Origin: CAWDCV01 sp963728125
Lineage (GTDB): Bacteria > Actinomycetota > Actinomycetes > CAWDCV01
Length of the DNA: 64,000 nucleotides
Assembly: GCA_963728125.1 (NCBI GenBank)
Contig: CAVSIZ010000019.1
Span: 248,001 to 312,000 of the forward strand
Reading direction: 5' to 3'
Part shown: in pieces, positions 1 through 7,471 of the stretch
Numbering within the stretch: the first letter of the stretch is position 1
Layout of the letters: every line of letters starts with the position of its first letter
Position numbers and translations under genes: made by a program
The notes under the pieces: generated by a model
What the model was told of the DNA's origin: nothing
The model's database searches: none
What the model saw: the letters and a program-made list of their open reading frames with translations, nothing else

Positions 1-544
1 CGGCAACCGGTGCATCGACGATGTCGTCGACGCGGTCGGCCCGTAGCGTCAGCGTCCTGATGCCCGCGGGCAGCCGACCAGCTCGCCGCCAGTGCGGCCC
101 CTGGTCCGGCCGGAGCACGACGAGAGGAGGCGGTGGCTGCAGTTCGGCGATGTCCACCTCGAGTGTTGCGTCTGCACTGCGCAGCGCCTCGACGAGTCCT
201 CGTGGCAACTCGTCGGCGGTCGTATCCGCATCGATGAGGAAGGTGTGACCGTCGTCCGTGTCACTGCGACGGATCACGAAGCGGCTGCTGGAGTCGTACG
301 ACGGATTGACCTGGCCGACGATGTCTACGGCAGAGTCGTCAATGGTGAGGGTGACCTGTACGCGGCCGCGGAGCTCGCGCAGCCGATCCACCGGCAGCGC
401 CGCAGCGACTCCGATGACACAGGTCGCGCGCGTCGAGATGTCGGGTTCGGCCGTGATCTCGATGGACTTGCCATGCGTGGCGCGCAGCAGCTTGTGGCCT
501 TGGGCGCAGTGAATGAGACCTGCATCAGGCGTCCTTGACCGCAG
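1..544 (-). CDS. DUF371 domain protein (partial, runs off the left edge)
   Basis: My translation of the minus strand is open from about 540 to the window edge. It begins with GLIHCAQGHKLLRATHGKS, the conserved opening of DUF371 (a small beta-rich family of unknown function, best known in archaea), followed by ITAEPD and a VIGVAAAL stretch. The C-terminal half does not resemble anything I recognise. It lies directly downstream of the KamB-like methyltransferase, whose stop is at 525-527, so the two are probably cotranscribed. The start is unclear: the ATG at 525 is in the wrong frame, and in this frame the nearest standard start is an ATG at 643, well inside the upstream gene. CTG at 544 is the nearest near-cognate codon. 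The family call is fairly firm and the function unknown. Confidence 0.55.
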   Translation of the reverse strand, partial: MRSRTPDAGLIHCAQGHKLLRATHGKSIEITAEPDISTRATCVIGVAAALPVDRLRELRGRVQVTLTIDDSAVDIVGQVNPSYDSSSRFVIRRSDTDDGHTFLIDADTTADELPRGLVEALRSADATLEVDIAELQPPPPLVVLRPDQGPHWRRAGRLPAGIRTLTLRADRVDDIVDAPVA

Positions 545-1142
545 ATAGCCGCAGCAGCATCGCTCGGCGCGCGGAGACGACGCGAGAGACCCATGACGAG
601 CCGACGGCGCGCGCGTCGCCTTCGTCCAGCCAGTGCGGCTCATCGAGGCGCCAGCCGTGCTGCTCGTACACGTGCCCCAGCTTGGCCAGCGTCTCCTCCG
701 TCGGCACCGGAGTCGATGACAGCTTCGCGTCGATCGAGGAGGGAGCGTCCCAAGGGCGGCAGTTGACGATGGCCTCGTACGTGGCGCCGGGCCGGCCCAG
801 CTCGAGGACGTGCGACAGGACGGCATCGTTGCCACCGAGGACACCGTCCAGCAGGCTGCCCCACGGCATGACGACGTGAATCTCGTCGACAGCGTGCTCG
901 ATGACCGGTAGCGCGGCGTCCATCGACCAGCCGAGGAACAGCAGGTTGGCGAGCCGTCGCTTGCGCGCCGTCGTAAGCGTGCGCTCGAGCCGCGTGATCT
1001 CGGGGTCGATACCCACGACCAATCGGTCGGGGTCACGCTGAGCGAGGCGCAGCGCGTACTTGCCATCTCCACAGCCGACATCGACCGCCACTCGCTCGAA
1101 CGAGTCGAGCGCTGCGGGTAGCTGATCGGCCGTGGTCGTCAT
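525..1142 (-). CDS. KamB/NpmA-like 16S rRNA (adenine-1408-N1)-type methyltransferase family protein
   Basis: A 205-residue class I SAM-dependent methyltransferase. The glycine-rich SAM loop VDVGCGDGKY is at residues 20-29, an acidic residue follows in VVGIDPE, and the PWGSLLDGVL segment is typical of the KamB/NpmA/Kmr group. That group methylates A1408 in the ribosomal decoding site and gives kanamycin-apramycin resistance in producers. Whether this chromosomal member acts on rRNA is inference; many actinobacterial homologues have no known resistance role and no aminoglycoside genes lie nearby. A TACCCT box (1151-1156, minus strand) lies 8 nt before the ATG with no Shine-Dalgarno, so a leaderless start is likely. 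The DUF371 gene follows at once. Confidence 0.75.
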   Translation of the reverse strand: MTTTADQLPAALDSFERVAVDVGCGDGKYALRLAQRDPDRLVVGIDPEITRLERTLTTARKRRLANLLFLGWSMDAALPVIEHAVDEIHVVMPWGSLLDGVLGGNDAVLSHVLELGRPGATYEAIVNCRPWDAPSSIDAKLSSTPVPTEETLAKLGHVYEQHGWRLDEPHWLDEGDARAVGSSWVSRVVSARRAMLLRLSAVKDA

Positions 1143-1225
1143 CGCCCGTCAGGGTAGGACGCGGGAACGCCGGCCCGGCACCCGCTGTTGACTGAAAGCG
1201 TGGCGGCACGCATTCGGGCACCTGA

Positions 1226-1378
1226 GCTCACCGGCCGTCGGCACCGACACCGACGCCGACATCAATCCTGCGGAGTTGCCCGGCCTGCCACGTGCATCAG
1301 CAAGACTGGGGCGTCCCCGTGCGTATCACGGCGGACGGCACCGACCAGCTGACGCTGGTGCTCCGCGGAAGTCCGTGA
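1226..1378 (+). other. Coding-like fragment without a start codon
   Basis: Between the two minus-strand genes, one plus frame reads CPACHVHQQDWGVPVRI and ends in LVLRGSP and a stop at 1376-1378. The CxxCH pattern and balanced composition look protein-like. There is no usable start and an in-frame stop lies at 1223, so this is at best the tail of a lost small zinc-ribbon gene. I do not recognise the family. Confidence 0.2.
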
Positions 1379-1384
1379 CCTGAA

Positions 1385-2188
1385 TCAGGGCAAACCGTCG
1401 AAGACGTCGGTCAAGACCGGTGTTGACGTCGTACGCGGCGGCCACGCGACCACCGCCCACTCGCGGCTGACAATTCGCTGCCAACGTTCAGTGTCCGTCG
1501 CATCGTCGAAGATCACGTGGTGCTGGCTGCGGTGCTCCTGAAGCCCGGCGACAACGCGACTCGCGACACTGCGACAGTCCACCGCCACCCCGATCTCCTC
1601 GTCCGGCACGCCGCGCATCTGGTACATCGCGGTGGGATCGAACACCGGCAGGGCACGGCTTGCCCGCTGCGTGTTCCAGCGCTCGAAGACGGACTGAGGA
1701 ATCGCCCCGTGCAAGAGCCGGCGAAAGCTGCGACCGGTGGTTGCCGCATGGCGCATGAATGCGGCGTCGGTGGCGGCACCGACCGCGATGTGGTCGGGAT
1801 GGCCGAAGATCCCATCGGGGCCGAAAGTCCCCACAACCGTCGGCTGCTCCTTCTCGAGGATGCCGGCGATGACGTCCACGAGTTCGTCGAACGGCACCTG
1901 GTCGACGGCTCCGTCCGGATAGCCCAGCCACTCGTGCCGATCGGGGACACGGCCGACCGCACGCCACGCTGCTTCATCCTCGCGGCGCCGAACCTCGCCC
2001 AGGGTCTGCCGGGTGGCAGGGAAGCCGTCGGGAATGTCGCCGGCCTCGCCATCCGTGACATGCACCAAGGTGAACCGGAAGTGCGGGTCCGCGGCGTGCA
2101 AGGCAACGCTGCCCGCGATCCCGTAAGCGTCGTCGTCCGGATGAGCGACGACGAAAGCCAGGCTCAGCCCCCCGGTGATGGCCCCCAA
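1385..2188 (-). CDS. PIG-L (LmbE-like) zinc deacetylase
   Basis: A 267-residue protein with both hallmarks of the PIG-L/LmbE fold: AHPDDD at residues 15-20 (zinc ligands and catalytic Asp) and GHPDH at 129-133. Members remove N-acetyl groups from sugar conjugates; MshB in mycothiol synthesis is the best known actinobacterial relative. This copy is not beside other mycothiol genes, so the substrate is unknown. The start is TTG at 2188, with an AGGGAG-like element upstream. No signal peptide is visible, so it is probably cytoplasmic. The 240 bp downstream, before the methyltransferase, contain only a short coding-like fragment. Confidence 0.82.
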   Translation of the reverse strand: MGAITGGLSLAFVVAHPDDDAYGIAGSVALHAADPHFRFTLVHVTDGEAGDIPDGFPATRQTLGEVRRREDEAAWRAVGRVPDRHEWLGYPDGAVDQVPFDELVDVIAGILEKEQPTVVGTFGPDGIFGHPDHIAVGAATDAAFMRHAATTGRSFRRLLHGAIPQSVFERWNTQRASRALPVFDPTAMYQMRGVPDEEIGVAVDCRSVASRVVAGLQEHRSQHHVIFDDATDTERWQRIVSREWAVVAWPPRTTSTPVLTDVFDGLP

Positions 2189-2201
2189 TCGGCGTATCTC
2201 C

Positions 2202-3038
2202 CTATCCGGCGAGACTCGCGGCGTGGTCGGGGACGTACGACTGGGTGTCCCGGGGCGGCCGCTCGTACCCGGACGACTTCGGTCGCTTCGGCATCTCGAG
2301 TGGCGGCTGGTTCGGCTCGGTGTAATCCATCGTGCTCAGCAGGTGCGCGATCATGTTCAGCCGGGCCCGCCGTTTGTCGTCACTTTCCACGACCATCCAG
2401 GGCGCCTCGGGTATGTCGGTGTGGACCATCATCTGGTCCTTGGCCCGCGAGTAGTCCTCCCACCGCGTAATGGACTCCAGATCCATCGGCGACAGCTTCC
2501 ACTGCGTCATCGGGTCCTCCATCCGGGCGTGGAAGCGCGCCTCCTGCTCGGCATCGCTGACGGAGAACCAGTACTTGCGCAGCATCACGCCGTCCTCGAC
2601 GAGCATCCGCTCGAAGATCGGGCACTGATGCAGGAACCGGTGATACTCGTCGGCGGTGCAAAAGCCCATGACTCGCTCGACGCCGGCGCGGTTGTACCAC
2701 GAGCGGTCGAAGCACACGATCTCGCCGGCGGCGGGCAACTGGGCGATGTAGCGCTGGAAGTACCACTGCCCGCGCTCACGCTCCGTCGGCGCCGGGAGCG
2801 CTGCGATGCGCGCAACGCGCGGGTTGAGGAACTGCGTGACGCGCTTGATCGAGCCCCCCTTGCCGGCCGCGTCACGTCCCTCGAAGACGATGACCAGTCG
2901 GTGACCCTCGGCCTTGACCCACTCCTGGGCCTTGACCAGTTCGGCCTGCAGGCGCAGCAGCTCCTTCTCGTACACCTTCTTGGGTACCCGTGCCGGTGGC
3001 TCATCCGCGACCTTGAGCGCGCGTTCCTTCTTCGCCAT
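2202..3038 (-). CDS. ppk2: Polyphosphate kinase 2 family protein
   Basis: A 278-residue PPK2-family enzyme that transfers phosphate between polyphosphate and nucleoside mono- or diphosphates. Walker A (GRDAAGKGG) is at residues 54-62, the Walker B region FDRSWYNRAG at 110-119, and a lid region rich in Arg and Lys follows, as in the one-domain PPK2 class. I chose the ATG at 3038 because GGAGGTGACCACG precedes it directly; the longer reading frame upstream overlaps the HNH gene's tail and lacks family similarity. The enzyme would link stored polyphosphate to nucleotide pools. Whether it prefers ADP, AMP or GDP cannot be told from sequence alone. Confidence 0.9.
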   Translation of the reverse strand: MAKKERALKVADEPPARVPKKVYEKELLRLQAELVKAQEWVKAEGHRLVIVFEGRDAAGKGGSIKRVTQFLNPRVARIAALPAPTERERGQWYFQRYIAQLPAAGEIVCFDRSWYNRAGVERVMGFCTADEYHRFLHQCPIFERMLVEDGVMLRKYWFSVSDAEQEARFHARMEDPMTQWKLSPMDLESITRWEDYSRAKDQMMVHTDIPEAPWMVVESDDKRRARLNMIAHLLSTMDYTEPNQPPLEMPKRPKSSGYERPPRDTQSYVPDHAASLAG

Positions 3039-3093
3039 CGTGGTCACCTCCGCGCGGAATCGTCTCAGGTTTGCTACCCATTGGCGCGGGTCG

Positions 3094-4458
3094 TCATGCG
3101 GGAAGGAACTCCGGCACGTCGAGCAAGGGTGGCGGCTCGGTGAGATAGCGAGTCCCTGTCGGCGACGTCCACACATACACGTCGTCGTCGGTCTCCTCGA
3201 ATCGCCAAGACGGATGCTGTTTCAGCCGATGATGATGTCGGCAGAGGCAGCACAGGTTGCAGACGCACGTCGGGCCATGCGGATAGGGGACGCGGTGGTC
3301 GAGGTCGCACCAGCGGGCCGCGCGACGACAACCCGGGAAGCGGCAGGTCTGGTCGCGAGTGCGCACGTGCTCGGCCACCGAGGGCGGCGGAGTGTAGGCA
3401 CCTCGGTCGACATGGGTCAGACGACCGGTGACCGGATCGGTAAAGATGCGCTGCCAGGTGGCGTCTGCGGCGATGCGTCGAGCAAGAGCGGCGGGGATCG
3501 GGCCGTACCCCGGCAGCTCGCCGGGTTGATCGGTGACGCCGAGGAGCGTTCCGACGGGGATGACCACGTGCACGAGGACGTCTCGCCGCCGCCCTGGCGG
3601 TCGTCCTGGTCGATGTGGCGTCGGCCGGACGAAGGCGTCCGGCCCGCCGGCTGGGTTCGGTGACCGCGCACCGCTCGCCGAGGCTGGTGCCTCGGGGTCG
3701 GGCGTGGTGGGTCCGGTGGGCAAGAGGCGGGCATCGTCGAGGGCAAGCTCCGCCAGGTCGACCATGGCGTCGGCGCGCCGCTGATCCAGGGTGCGCGTAT
3801 CCGACTCTCCATCACGGTCATCGTCACTCGCGCTGCGAGCGTGCCGGGCCAGGGTGTCGATGGCGTTGTAGAGCGCGGTGATGCGGTCGGCGGTATGCCG
3901 CAGCGACAACTCCGCCATCCCATCGCCGAGGGCAATCAGCCGTACCCCCCGATCCCGTAGCGCGTGGTCGTGTCGGCGAGCCGCAGCAGCTGGATCGGCG
4001 TGCAGCACAGCGCGCTCACAGGCGGCGCGCAGCTGCCCGGGAGTCTGCTCCGCGGCTCGAGGCAGTACCCGCTGCTCCACCCGGGTGGCAGCAGCATCGT
4101 CGAGGGGCTGGACCGCGTCGGCCACGATTCGCGCCTTGGTCACGTCCAGATCTCCGGCCCGCAGCGCGTCGCGCACCCCCGGCAGTCGCCGCAACTGACT
4201 GGCCAGGAGGAGTCGACTCCCGGCTGCCATCCGGGAGATGCGCAACGACAGCGCGACCTCGTCCTGGACGAACTCGGCGTCCCGGCCGGGCCGGCGCTGC
4301 TCCAACTCATCCACTGCAGCCAGCGACATCGCCGCGGCCCACCGGGACACACGCTCCCAACCCGTCATCGTGTCCACGACGCCGTCGTCCGTCAGGGTGG
4401 CCACGTCCGCTTCAGCCAGCGCAGCCACCAGATCCGGACTGGGCGCTTCTTCGAACAT
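3094..4458 (-). CDS. DUF222-HNH endonuclease (13E12 repeat type), LexA-boxed
   Basis: A 454-residue protein. Residues 1-250 form an alanine- and arginine-rich DUF222 region, a low-complexity linker follows, and an HNH nuclease domain lies near residues 370-415 with CRFPGC, CDLDHRVPYPHG and CRHHHRLKQH as metal-binding and catalytic parts. Such proteins are abundant in actinobacteria (the 13E12 family of mycobacteria) and several mycobacterial ones belong to the SOS regulon. I place the start at 4458 (MFEEAP) rather than the upstream ATG at 4482. A TAGAAT box lies 7 nt before 4458 and the LexA palindrome covers this start. The function is probably DNA cleavage during the damage response or element mobility; the true substrate is unknown. 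Confidence 0.85.
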   Translation of the reverse strand: MFEEAPSPDLVAALAEADVATLTDDGVVDTMTGWERVSRWAAAMSLAAVDELEQRRPGRDAEFVQDEVALSLRISRMAAGSRLLLASQLRRLPGVRDALRAGDLDVTKARIVADAVQPLDDAAATRVEQRVLPRAAEQTPGQLRAACERAVLHADPAAAARRHDHALRDRGVRLIALGDGMAELSLRHTADRITALYNAIDTLARHARSASDDDRDGESDTRTLDQRRADAMVDLAELALDDARLLPTGPTTPDPEAPASASGARSPNPAGGPDAFVRPTPHRPGRPPGRRRDVLVHVVIPVGTLLGVTDQPGELPGYGPIPAALARRIAADATWQRIFTDPVTGRLTHVDRGAYTPPPSVAEHVRTRDQTCRFPGCRRAARWCDLDHRVPYPHGPTCVCNLCCLCRHHHRLKQHPSWRFEETDDDVYVWTSPTGTRYLTEPPPLLDVPEFLPA

Positions 4459-4466
4459 GTGTTCGA
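4451..4466. promoter_or_regulatory. LexA (SOS) box over the start of the HNH gene
   Basis: The sequence TCGAACATGTGTTCGA (TCGAACACATGTTCGA on the gene's strand) matches the actinobacterial LexA consensus TCGAAC-N4-GTTCGA in all twelve fixed positions. It abuts the -10 box TAGAAT (4466-4471) and includes the ATG at 4458. LexA bound here would block transcription start itself, so the gene should be induced by DNA damage. Confidence 0.88.
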
Positions 4467-4514
4467 TTCTACAGAAACCCACTGACAGAGTCTCGGCTCA
4501 TCCACAGCCCTCGG

Positions 4515-5183
4515 TCACGACGACGGCGCGTCTCGAACCGAGCGTGCGATGTCGATGAACGCATCGACGAGCGGGTTGTGGGTGTCCGCCCGCCACCCGA
4601 GCGCAGTGGTTGCGGGCGCGACATCCGATACGGGAACGAAGGTCAATCCCGGTCGGGTGAATGCCGTACGTACCCAGTCGGCGGCGAGCCCGACGACCTC
4701 GCCCGCCATGGCGAGCTGGATGAACCGGTCGATCGTGCGGGTGCCCTCCCCGAGGATCGGCGGATTGGTGCGGTGCTCCATCGCTAGCCAGTAAGACCGG
4801 CATACCTCGTCTTCGGTGTCGGCGTAGATCCATGGCTCATCGAACAGCTCGCGTACGGCGACGCAATCGCGCCGGGCGAGCGGATGCGTGGAGGCGAGGA
4901 CGGCGACGCGCGGCGCACTGAGCAACTCCTCGAGCACCAGACCCGGATGCGCAGCCGCCAGCGTCGCGCCCAGCGCACGGACCTGGTCGAGCCGGGGGAA
5001 GTCGGCGCAATGCATCTCCACCGGCTCGCCGGCCGCTGCTTCGACCCGCTCGGCGACGGCCTGAGTCTTCTCCGGCGAGCGACCGACGATCACCACACGG
5101 TCTCCGTGTCGAGCCAATTCGATTGCCGCCGCGGCCCCGATCCCGTCACTTGCGCCGGTCACGATCACAGTACGAGAGCTCAA
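4515..5183 (-). CDS. Chimera: SDR N-terminus joined to LysR effector-binding C-terminus
   Basis: A 222-residue reading frame made of two unrelated parts. Residues 1-75 are the front of a short-chain dehydrogenase: the NAD(P) motif TGASDGIG, then VVIVGRSPEKTQAVAERV and ADFPRLDQVRAL. From about residue 82 (LEELLSAPRVAVLASTHPL) to the end it is the C-terminal half of a LysR regulator's effector-binding domain, with RELFDEPWIYAD and AGEVVGLAADWV. The SDR has lost its catalytic Tyr-Lys and the LysR has lost its DNA-binding domain, so neither activity can survive. The simplest origin is a deletion fusing two neighbouring genes in frame. The ATG overlaps the stop of the upstream hydrolase by 4 bp. 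Confidence 0.7.
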   Translation of the reverse strand: MSSRTVIVTGASDGIGAAAAIELARHGDRVVIVGRSPEKTQAVAERVEAAAGEPVEMHCADFPRLDQVRALGATLAAAHPGLVLEELLSAPRVAVLASTHPLARRDCVAVRELFDEPWIYADTEDEVCRSYWLAMEHRTNPPILGEGTRTIDRFIQLAMAGEVVGLAADWVRTAFTRPGLTFVPVSDVAPATTALGWRADTHNPLVDAFIDIARSVRDAPSS

Positions 5184-5911
5184 GGCGCGGCCCGCCGGAG
5201 GTGGGTGTCGAAGAAGGCGAGAATGCGCCGACGGGCGTCTTCAGCGTCGGGATGCCGGTAGCCCACGCCCGCGACGCGCATCAGCAGGTTGAGCGGCGAC
5301 AGGACCGCTTCGCGATTCATGAAGACGTGGCCGGCGCCCGGGTACTCCTTGACGTCGTGGGGAACGCCCGCTGCCGTCAGGGCCGACTCGAGTTTCTGCG
5401 CAGCGCCCCGCAGTGATCGGTCCGCGCCGCCATAGCTGGCCACGATCGGGCAGGCGCCCGCGAGGGCAGCGTCCAGGCTGTCCGGTAGCTGCCCATAGTT
5501 GACGCTGGCCGCCGACCAGCTGGGACGCGGCGCGAGCAGCAGCGCGAACCCGCCGCCCATGCAGAAGCCGATGACACCGGTGACGCCAGTGCAGTCACTC
5601 CGCTCGGCCAACCAATCGCGGGCCCGCTCGACATCCTCGAAGACGTCACCGGATCCGTCGCGCAGCTGGCGTATCGCCGCCTGGACGCAGCGCAAGCGAG
5701 ACCCACGAGTAAACAGATTCGGCGTCACCGCGATGTAGCCGGCCGCGGCCAGCCAGTCCGCCTGGAGTCGAAACTCATCGCTCATGCCGAGGGCGTCGTG
5801 AATGACGACAACGCCCGGCCACGGCCCGGGGCGATCGGAGGTGACGACCGGCTCCGCCAGGTACGCAGGCATCGATCCGGACGGTCCGCCGGGGACCTGC
5901 ACGTCGGGCAT
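5180..5911 (-). CDS. Dienelactone hydrolase family protein
   Basis: A 243-residue alpha/beta hydrolase of the dienelactone hydrolase type. The cysteine nucleophile elbow GFCMGGG has Cys117, Asp164 (YGGADRS) is the acid and His195 (GAGHVF) completes the triad. The N-terminal PGVVVIHDALGM segment forms the oxyanion side. These enzymes open lactones or related esters, classically in chlorocatechol breakdown, but no ring-cleavage genes are close, so the substrate is open. It is the first gene of a pair; the downstream SDR-LysR chimera starts inside its stop codon. Confidence 0.85.
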   Translation of the reverse strand: MPDVQVPGGPSGSMPAYLAEPVVTSDRPGPWPGVVVIHDALGMSDEFRLQADWLAAAGYIAVTPNLFTRGSRLRCVQAAIRQLRDGSGDVFEDVERARDWLAERSDCTGVTGVIGFCMGGGFALLLAPRPSWSAASVNYGQLPDSLDAALAGACPIVASYGGADRSLRGAAQKLESALTAAGVPHDVKEYPGAGHVFMNREAVLSPLNLLMRVAGVGYRHPDAEDARRRILAFFDTHLRRAAP

Positions 5912-5934
5912 CAGTCATCCTCACGTGGTGGCGG

Positions 5935-6234
5935 TCACGGTGGCCGGCGGTTGGCCAGCGCGGAGTCGACTTCCGGCTGCGCGAGCAGTTCGCGCAGGAA
6001 CGCTGCATCGGCGGCGACGGCGAACCGACCCAGGTTGCGGAACACGTGGACGTCCACGGCTTCTCGCCCGGTCGAATCTTGAACGCGATCTACGAGTTCG
6101 CGCGCGAGCGCTTCCGTGTGCGCCGGGTCGGGAACGTCGCGACGGGATCGCAGCACGACGACGGCCTCGACCGGAGTGCCGGCTGCTGCGGCGCGCTCGA
6201 GCTGGCGCGTCAGCTCGGCATCAGCCCGTGGCAC
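5935..6234 (-). CDS. Small protein resembling a free-standing subtilase propeptide
   Basis: A 99-residue protein whose first codons overlap the last 14 bases of the subtilase gene upstream, so the two are probably translationally coupled. Its pattern, VEAVVVLRSRR then VDVHVFRNLGRFAVAADAAFLRELLAQPEVDSAL, parallels the protease's own N-terminal propeptide-like region (YYPNLGVAYGSVDRDGYAALRSDPAVDEVV). This fits the inhibitor I9 or propeptide fold, a beta-alpha-beta unit used as folding chaperone and inhibitor. The likeness is short and partly compositional, so the inhibitor role is inference. There is no signal peptide. Confidence 0.55.
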   Translation of the reverse strand: MPRADAELTRQLERAAAAGTPVEAVVVLRSRRDVPDPAHTEALARELVDRVQDSTGREAVDVHVFRNLGRFAVAADAAFLRELLAQPEVDSALANRRPP

Positions 6235-7450
6235 GTCGCGCCCGCGCTCCAGAACGCAGCGCCGCCAGGGCTGCGGGAGCGTTCACGATTCCCTTCCGTA
6301 CGCGATCGGCGGGTCCACGCTCGACCGGTGTGCCCGACGCGAGGATTGCCCGCTCGAGCCGCGTCACGGTTGCCGTGGGGTCGGCCTCGGCGAGTAGCGC
6401 CGCGAGACCGGCGACATGCGGGGTCGCCATCGACGTGCCCGACATGGTCTGGAAGCCGCCGCCGGGCCTGGCCGAGACGACGTCGACACCCGGCGCCGCC
6501 ACATCGGGAACGAGTGCGTCGCGGCGGCGTACGAAACGCTGACTGGACGAGAACGACGCGATAGCACCGCTGTCGTCGTGCGCGCCGATCGACAGTGCCT
6601 CGGCGTAATTGCCGGGAGAGCGGCTCGTGCCGGGCCCTTCGTTGCCGGCGGCGATGACCGGAAGGATCCCGCGTGAGCGGAGGATGCGCACGATCGGAAG
6701 GAAGTCCTGCCACCAGCCACGGAATCCCAGCGACATGCTGAGTACGCGCGCACCCTGGTCGATCGACCAGTCGAGACCGCCGAGAACGCGTGCTACCGCG
6801 TCGCCACCTTCGATGACAAGGGCGCTCGCGAGCGATGCACCCGGCGCGACGCCGACGACCTTGCCACCGGCTTTCCGGCCGGCGATGGTGGCCGCAGTGT
6901 GGGTGCCGTGGTCATCGCTGTCCCGCGCTGGTGCCCCGGGAATCACACGTCCCAGCGGGTCGAACTCGGCGAAACTGCTGACCGCGCCGGCAAGCGTCTT
7001 GTGGTCAGCGTCGACACCGGTGTCCAGGTGGGCAACGACGACGCCCGCACCGGTGAGCCCGTCCGCCCATAGCTCGGGAACGCCGAGGTGGTCAATGCCC
7101 CACGTTCGCGTTGCAGCGCGCGCGGAGGCCTGGTGCACCGGACGGATCAGGCTGAGCTGTGGCGCGCCGACGACCTCGTCGACAGCGGGATCGGAGCGCA
7201 GTGCGGCGTAGCCGTCGCGGTCGACGCTGCCGTACGCAACCCCGAGGTTCGGGTAGTACCGCATGGTCTCGACGGGCAGGTCCTCGGCCAGAGCGACGGC
7301 GGCCAGCTGGCTGCCCTCGGTCGTGAAGTACGGCTCGAGGGAGTCGGCCGCCGCCTGTGTTTCCGGGATGGCCCTCGCCTCGTCGGTGAGCACGACGATG
7401 ACGCTTGCCGCGCCCGCGGTCGCGAGCTCCTGGTCGACGAAGCGCGTCAT
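6221..7450 (-). CDS. Subtilisin-like (S8) serine protease without signal peptide
   Basis: A 409-residue S8 peptidase with an intact triad: Asp143 (HLDTGVD), His181 (DDHGTHTAA) and Ser340 (GTSMATPHVAG). The oxyanion Asn270 lies in AAGNEGP. Residues 1-105 form a propeptide-like region. The start at 7450 follows GGAGACCACG. Unlike most actinobacterial subtilases there is no signal peptide or Tat motif, nor any C-terminal membrane anchor, so it is either cytoplasmic or leaves by another route. The propeptide-like small protein is encoded right after it and the haloperoxidase just before it. Confidence 0.88.
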   Translation of the reverse strand: MTRFVDQELATAGAASVIVVLTDEARAIPETQAAADSLEPYFTTEGSQLAAVALAEDLPVETMRYYPNLGVAYGSVDRDGYAALRSDPAVDEVVGAPQLSLIRPVHQASARAATRTWGIDHLGVPELWADGLTGAGVVVAHLDTGVDADHKTLAGAVSSFAEFDPLGRVIPGAPARDSDDHGTHTAATIAGRKAGGKVVGVAPGASLASALVIEGGDAVARVLGGLDWSIDQGARVLSMSLGFRGWWQDFLPIVRILRSRGILPVIAAGNEGPGTSRSPGNYAEALSIGAHDDSGAIASFSSSQRFVRRRDALVPDVAAPGVDVVSARPGGGFQTMSGTSMATPHVAGLAALLAEADPTATVTRLERAILASGTPVERGPADRVRKGIVNAPAALAALRSGARARRATG

Positions 7451-7471
7451 CGTGGTCTCCCCGACTCGATG

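Noticed and set aside
525..1142. An aminoglycoside resistance island around the KamB-like gene
   Set aside because: Neighbours are unrelated housekeeping-type genes and base composition does not differ; homologues of this kind are ordinary chromosomal genes in actinobacteria.
1517..3143. Long plus frames antisense to the PIG-L and PPK2 genes
   Set aside because: Both minus-strand genes have complete catalytic motifs; the antisense frames have none.
4459..4482. The upstream ATG (4482) as start of the HNH gene
   Set aside because: It lies upstream of the inferred -10 box (TAGAAT, 4466-4471), so a transcript starting at the LexA-controlled promoter would not include it.
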